Source: JBBQHX01 sp035306065
Lineage (GTDB): Bacteria > Gemmatimonadota > Gemmatimonadetes > Gemmatimonadales > Gemmatimonadaceae
DNA length: 64,000 bases
Assembly: GCA_035306065.1 (NCBI GenBank)
Contig: DATGOL010000030.1
Span: 19,143 to 83,142 of the forward strand
Reading direction: 5' to 3'
Below are positions 61,912 through 64,000 of the stretch, piece after piece. The notes below the pieces were generated by a model, which made no database searches, was not told the DNA's origin, and saw only the letters and a program-made list of their open reading frames with translations. Numbering within the stretch: position 1 is the first letter of the stretch; each line of letters starts with the position of its first letter. A program made the position numbers and the translations under genes.

Positions 61912-61992
61912 TTCAGTTCCAGTGAAGAATGGGCTGCGCAAAGCTGGCTACTCTTCGCATGTGGCACAACGGCTTCGAACGGATATGCGGGG

Positions 61993-62039
61993 GTTGAACG
62001 CACGAGGGGCGCCGACGTTCAATCGGCGCCCCTCGTGTG
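61993..62039 (-). terminator. strong hairpin with nested repeat after tRNA-Leu
   Basis: CACGAGGGGCGCCGA (62001-62015) and its exact complement (62023-62037) form a perfect 15-base stem, extended by a G-T and a C-G pair at the base, around a 7-base loop. It begins 17 bases beyond the tRNA 3' end. The loop CGTTCAA is itself complementary to TTGAACG at 61994-62000 just outside the stem. No T-run follows on the minus strand. It probably ends or processes the tRNA transcript and precedes the aminotransferase gene. Confidence 0.65.
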
Positions 62040-62055
62040 CGGATTGTTCCCGCCA

Positions 62056-62139
62056 TGCCGGAGACGGGACTCGAACCCGTAGGTGCTTGCGCACGAGCGA
62101 TTTTGAGTCGCTTGCGTTTACCAGTTTCGCCACTCCGGC
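62056..62139 (-). tRNA. tRNA-Leu (anticodon CAA)
   Basis: Eighty-four bases fold as a class II tRNA: acceptor GCCGGAG/CTCCGGC, D-arm with AACTGGTAAA, anticodon stem AGCGA/TCGCT around loop CTCAAAA (anticodon CAA, reading UUG), a long variable arm with stem GTGC/GCAC, and T-arm loop GGTTCGAGTCC. The discriminator base is A. The 3' CCA is not encoded. It stands alone with its own promoter. Confidence 0.95.
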
Positions 62140-62184
62140 AACTGCCTGCGGAGACGCAGGTCGCTGATCTCAGGCAGATTCAAC

Positions 62185-62213
62185 AATCTAGCAGCGGCCG
62201 GGCGAGCGCTCAA
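62185..62213 (-). promoter_or_regulatory. promoter of tRNA-Leu
   Basis: TTGAGC (62213-62208) and TAGATT (62190-62185) are 17 bases apart on the minus strand, about 45 bases before the mature tRNA 5' end. The predicted start near 62178 leaves a leader of roughly 40 bases to be removed by RNase P. Confidence 0.65.
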
Positions 62214-62238
62214 CGACGGCTGCGGAGTGCATTTCCGG

Positions 62239-62787
62239 TTAGCCGTTGCCGGGTGGCCCGCGTCTTTGAGAGCGAGCATCGCTGTTCCCCTCTCGGCGCT
62301 CCTCCACTTCGCGTCTGAAGCCTTCCTGGAGCCCCAGATAGCGAGCACGCTGCATTGGAGACAGGAACGCCGCAAGCGCCTCCTGCTCCTGCGCCAGCAG
62401 TGTGACACGGTCGCGCTGCGCGGACAGCATTTCGTCCAGCGACCGCTCGATGGCAGCGTCGTTTGCCGTGTCTCCCTGGCGCATCTGACGACGCAATTCG
62501 AACCTTGCGCTACGTTCGCGGCGCATCAGTTCAGTTCTACGTTCGGCAAACTGTGCGTTCACGCTCTGCAGCCTTGCGAACTGTGCGTCGGAAAGCTTCA
62601 GGTGCGCCTTGGCGATCAGTGCCAGCCGACGCGCAAGTTCCTGCTCCAAGTCCTGACGCCCACGCTGGCGCTCCGCAGCTGCGTCGTTCGACGAACGCTG
62701 CGCTATCAGCTGCCCCGAAGTAGCCGCAAGCAGAGCAACACCGGCCACTGCAACGCACAAGGAATTACGTACCACCCTCACGAGCAT
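62239..62787 (-). CDS. periplasmic Spy/CpxP-like protein
   Basis: Called from ATG 62787 (182 residues). A signal peptide (about 1-30, ending SGQLIAQ) is followed by a wholly helical, Arg/Glu/Gln-rich domain. Two LTxxQ-like repeats, LSDAQFARLQ and LSPMQRARYL, suggest the Spy/CpxP fold, a periplasmic chaperone or stress sensor. It lies five bases after the anti-sigma gene, so it is probably part of the same stress-response unit. Similarity is by pattern only. Confidence 0.7.
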   Translation of the reverse strand: MLVRVVRNSLCVAVAGVALLAATSGQLIAQRSSNDAAAERQRGRQDLEQELARRLALIAKAHLKLSDAQFARLQSVNAQFAERRTELMRRERSARFELRRQMRQGDTANDAAIERSLDEMLSAQRDRVTLLAQEQEALAAFLSPMQRARYLGLQEGFRREVEERREGNSDARSQRRGPPGNG

Positions 62788-62792
62788 CTCCC

Positions 62793-63449
62793 TCAATCTC
62801 CTTCAAGTCCTGTAAAGCTGCCTTGCCCGGGATCGGGTTCTGCAGCCGGAACGGGTTCCAGCGTGTCGAGATCGTCCAGCAGCGCGATGAGGGCTTCGTC
62901 TGTGAGGTCGCTGACTGCGCCGGCGAAGGCCAGTCCGGAGTTGGCTTCGGTCTCGGAGACGGATGCGATCTCGCCGAGCTGGAAGCCGCCGGAATTCCAG
63001 ACACCGATTGCGCCCAGGCCGAGCGCTGCGGCCAGTGCCATGCCGGCTCCCAGGCGCCTGCCAACCCCGCGCTTCCGCTTCGTTACACCTGGTGGGAACG
63101 CGAGTGAATCCGTTGTGCGCTGCCGCGCCGCGGGGAGCTCGGTTTGACGGTGAGCATCATTTGCTGTCGCAGACGTATGCCGGGTCTCCAGCCTTAACGT
63201 GGACGCGCCAATGTCACCAACGGGCGCAGCACCGGGACGCGGAAGCGCGGCAACGATGGCTGACACGTTCAACCCGGGAGCATCCGCGGCAATTACGTCA
63301 GATGCGAGTTCGAGGAGTTCCAACTCTTCCCGGCACTGCTCGCAGACCGCCAGGTGGGAGCGCAGACGCGCTTCCGCCTCCGGACCCAGGCTGCCATGCA
63401 GCAGATCCGTAAGCTGATCTCGAAATTCCAGGTTTGTGCACTCACTCAT
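62793..63449 (-). CDS. zinc-finger anti-sigma factor
   Basis: A 218-residue membrane protein. The N-terminal HxxxCxxC (HLAVCEQC, about 32-39) with an upstream His/Cys-rich helix is the zinc anti-sigma domain that holds an ECF sigma factor. A single helix spans about 132-150 (GAGMALAAALGLGAIGVW). The part beyond the membrane is short and acidic, ending with many Asp and Glu. The start overlaps the sigma gene by eight bases (ATGAGTGA), the usual arrangement of sigma and anti-sigma. Confidence 0.87.
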   Translation of the reverse strand: MSECTNLEFRDQLTDLLHGSLGPEAEARLRSHLAVCEQCREELELLELASDVIAADAPGLNVSAIVAALPRPGAAPVGDIGASTLRLETRHTSATANDAHRQTELPAARQRTTDSLAFPPGVTKRKRGVGRRLGAGMALAAALGLGAIGVWNSGGFQLGEIASVSETEANSGLAFAGAVSDLTDEALIALLDDLDTLEPVPAAEPDPGQGSFTGLEGD

Positions 63450-63993
63450 CGAGCTTCTCCTTGAGGGCGCGTACCGCGTTGTGATAGTGCACGCGTGCGG
63501 CTCCTTCCGTACTTCCCACCAACCCCGCGATCTCGCTGTATGCCATGCCTTCGCTTACCCGAAGCTGAAAGACCTCTCGTTGAAGCCGAGTAAGTCTGCT
63601 CAGCGCTGCACGCACTCGAGCCACCGATTCCGAGGCGACAAGCCCTTCCAGCGGGTTCGACGAATCATCCGGCAGCTGGTCGTCCAGCGGTTCCGAAATA
63701 CCGCGCCTGCCCTCCATTCGCCTGCGATCGAGCAACTGCCTGCGCAGAATGGTGAACAGCCAGGTGCGTAGCGTTGCCTCTCCCCGGAACTGGTTAATTG
63801 CGCCGAAAGCGCGGACAAAGGTGTCCTGTACCACTTCTTCGGCAGCATCCCTTGCACCCAGCGACCGGGCATACCGTCCCAGCGCCGGCCCGTGGCGACT
63901 CACAAGCTGCGCCGCAGCCCGTTCGTCCCCCCTCTTCCACCGCGCCACCAGCTCCGAATCGGGTGGTTCCGCATTGGGTACTGGCTGGGCCAT
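63442..63993 (-). CDS. ECF-type RNA polymerase sigma factor
   Basis: A 183-residue sigma70-family factor with region 2 (about 20-95: ARDAAEEVVQDTFVRAFGAINQF, TLRTWLFTILRRQLLDRRR) and region 4 (about 125-178: LTRLQREVFQLRVSEGMAYSEIAGLVGSTEGAARVHYHNAVRAL). It lacks regions 1 and 3, as ECF factors do. Its partner is the next gene. The promoter it uses for itself lies beyond the right edge and was not seen. Confidence 0.93.
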   Translation of the reverse strand: MAQPVPNAEPPDSELVARWKRGDERAAAQLVSRHGPALGRYARSLGARDAAEEVVQDTFVRAFGAINQFRGEATLRTWLFTILRRQLLDRRRMEGRRGISEPLDDQLPDDSSNPLEGLVASESVARVRAALSRLTRLQREVFQLRVSEGMAYSEIAGLVGSTEGAARVHYHNAVRALKEKLDE

Positions 63994-64000
63994 TAGCGCT

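Overview
This window is a GC-rich, gene-dense stretch of bacterial chromosome. Sixty-nine genes are described: 68 protein-coding and one tRNA. All but dcd and a few shared sites lie on the minus strand. KDO activation (kdsB), a TonB-plug outer-membrane protein, a Spy-like periplasmic protein and type II fatty-acid synthesis point to a diderm with LPS. Respiration is represented by a full proton-pumping complex I, a single-cytochrome (type B) succinate:quinone reductase, an LDH-like malate dehydrogenase and ADP/GDP-forming succinyl-CoA ligase. This mix, with frequent GTG/TTG starts and very tight operons, looks most like Gemmatimonadota; that placement is inference from gene content and style, not from a marker-gene comparison. 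No phage, insertion sequence, CRISPR array or horizontally acquired island was seen. The longest gene-free stretch is about 240 bases (60486-60726).

Layout from high to low coordinates, which is the direction of transcription: an ECF sigma / zinc anti-sigma / Spy-like module (63993-62239); tRNA-Leu(CAA) with its own promoter and a strong hairpin; a class V aminotransferase; leucyl aminopeptidase with a TonB-plug barrel protein; a long housekeeping run yicC-gmk-rpoZ-coaBC-udg-dnaB-radA-ispD-ywlC-ywlE-aroE-comF-gap-pgk-tpiA; secG-carA; an HU gene with promoter and terminator; moaD-moaE-moaA; mdh; sdhC-sdhA-sdhB with a small membrane protein; divergent dcd and the fifteen-gene nuo operon; a phosphohexomutase and a UPF0182 membrane protein; a run sucC-sucD-(EIIA-CBS)-ndk-yceD-rpmF-plsX-fabH-fabD-fabG-acpP-fabF-ispF-dedA-xerD-trpG; and kdsB-pyrG, with pyrG cut by the left edge.

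The genes form connected modules. The NADH and succinate dehydrogenases feed quinone, malate dehydrogenase and succinyl-CoA ligase supply the TCA cycle, and gap-pgk-tpiA form lower glycolysis. plsX-fab-acp makes acyl-ACP for phospholipid and LPS. ispD and ispF are two MEP-pathway steps placed in separate operons. Many junctions overlap as ATGA, GTGA or TGATG, which implies translational coupling.

The most striking feature is the complex I operon. It encodes two tandem NuoM-type antiporter subunits. The copy next to nuoL has lost three residues in the helix before a proton-path lysine and two histidines kept in the other copy. Other points of interest are an over-represented octamer (GCCTGACG/CGTCAGGC), a nested inverted repeat after tRNA-Leu, a type-4 uracil-DNA glycosylase with His at an iron-sulfur ligand position, a CoaBC with a Cys-less decarboxylase flap, a near-leaderless promoter for yicC, and perfect GC hairpins without U-tracts at gene ends.
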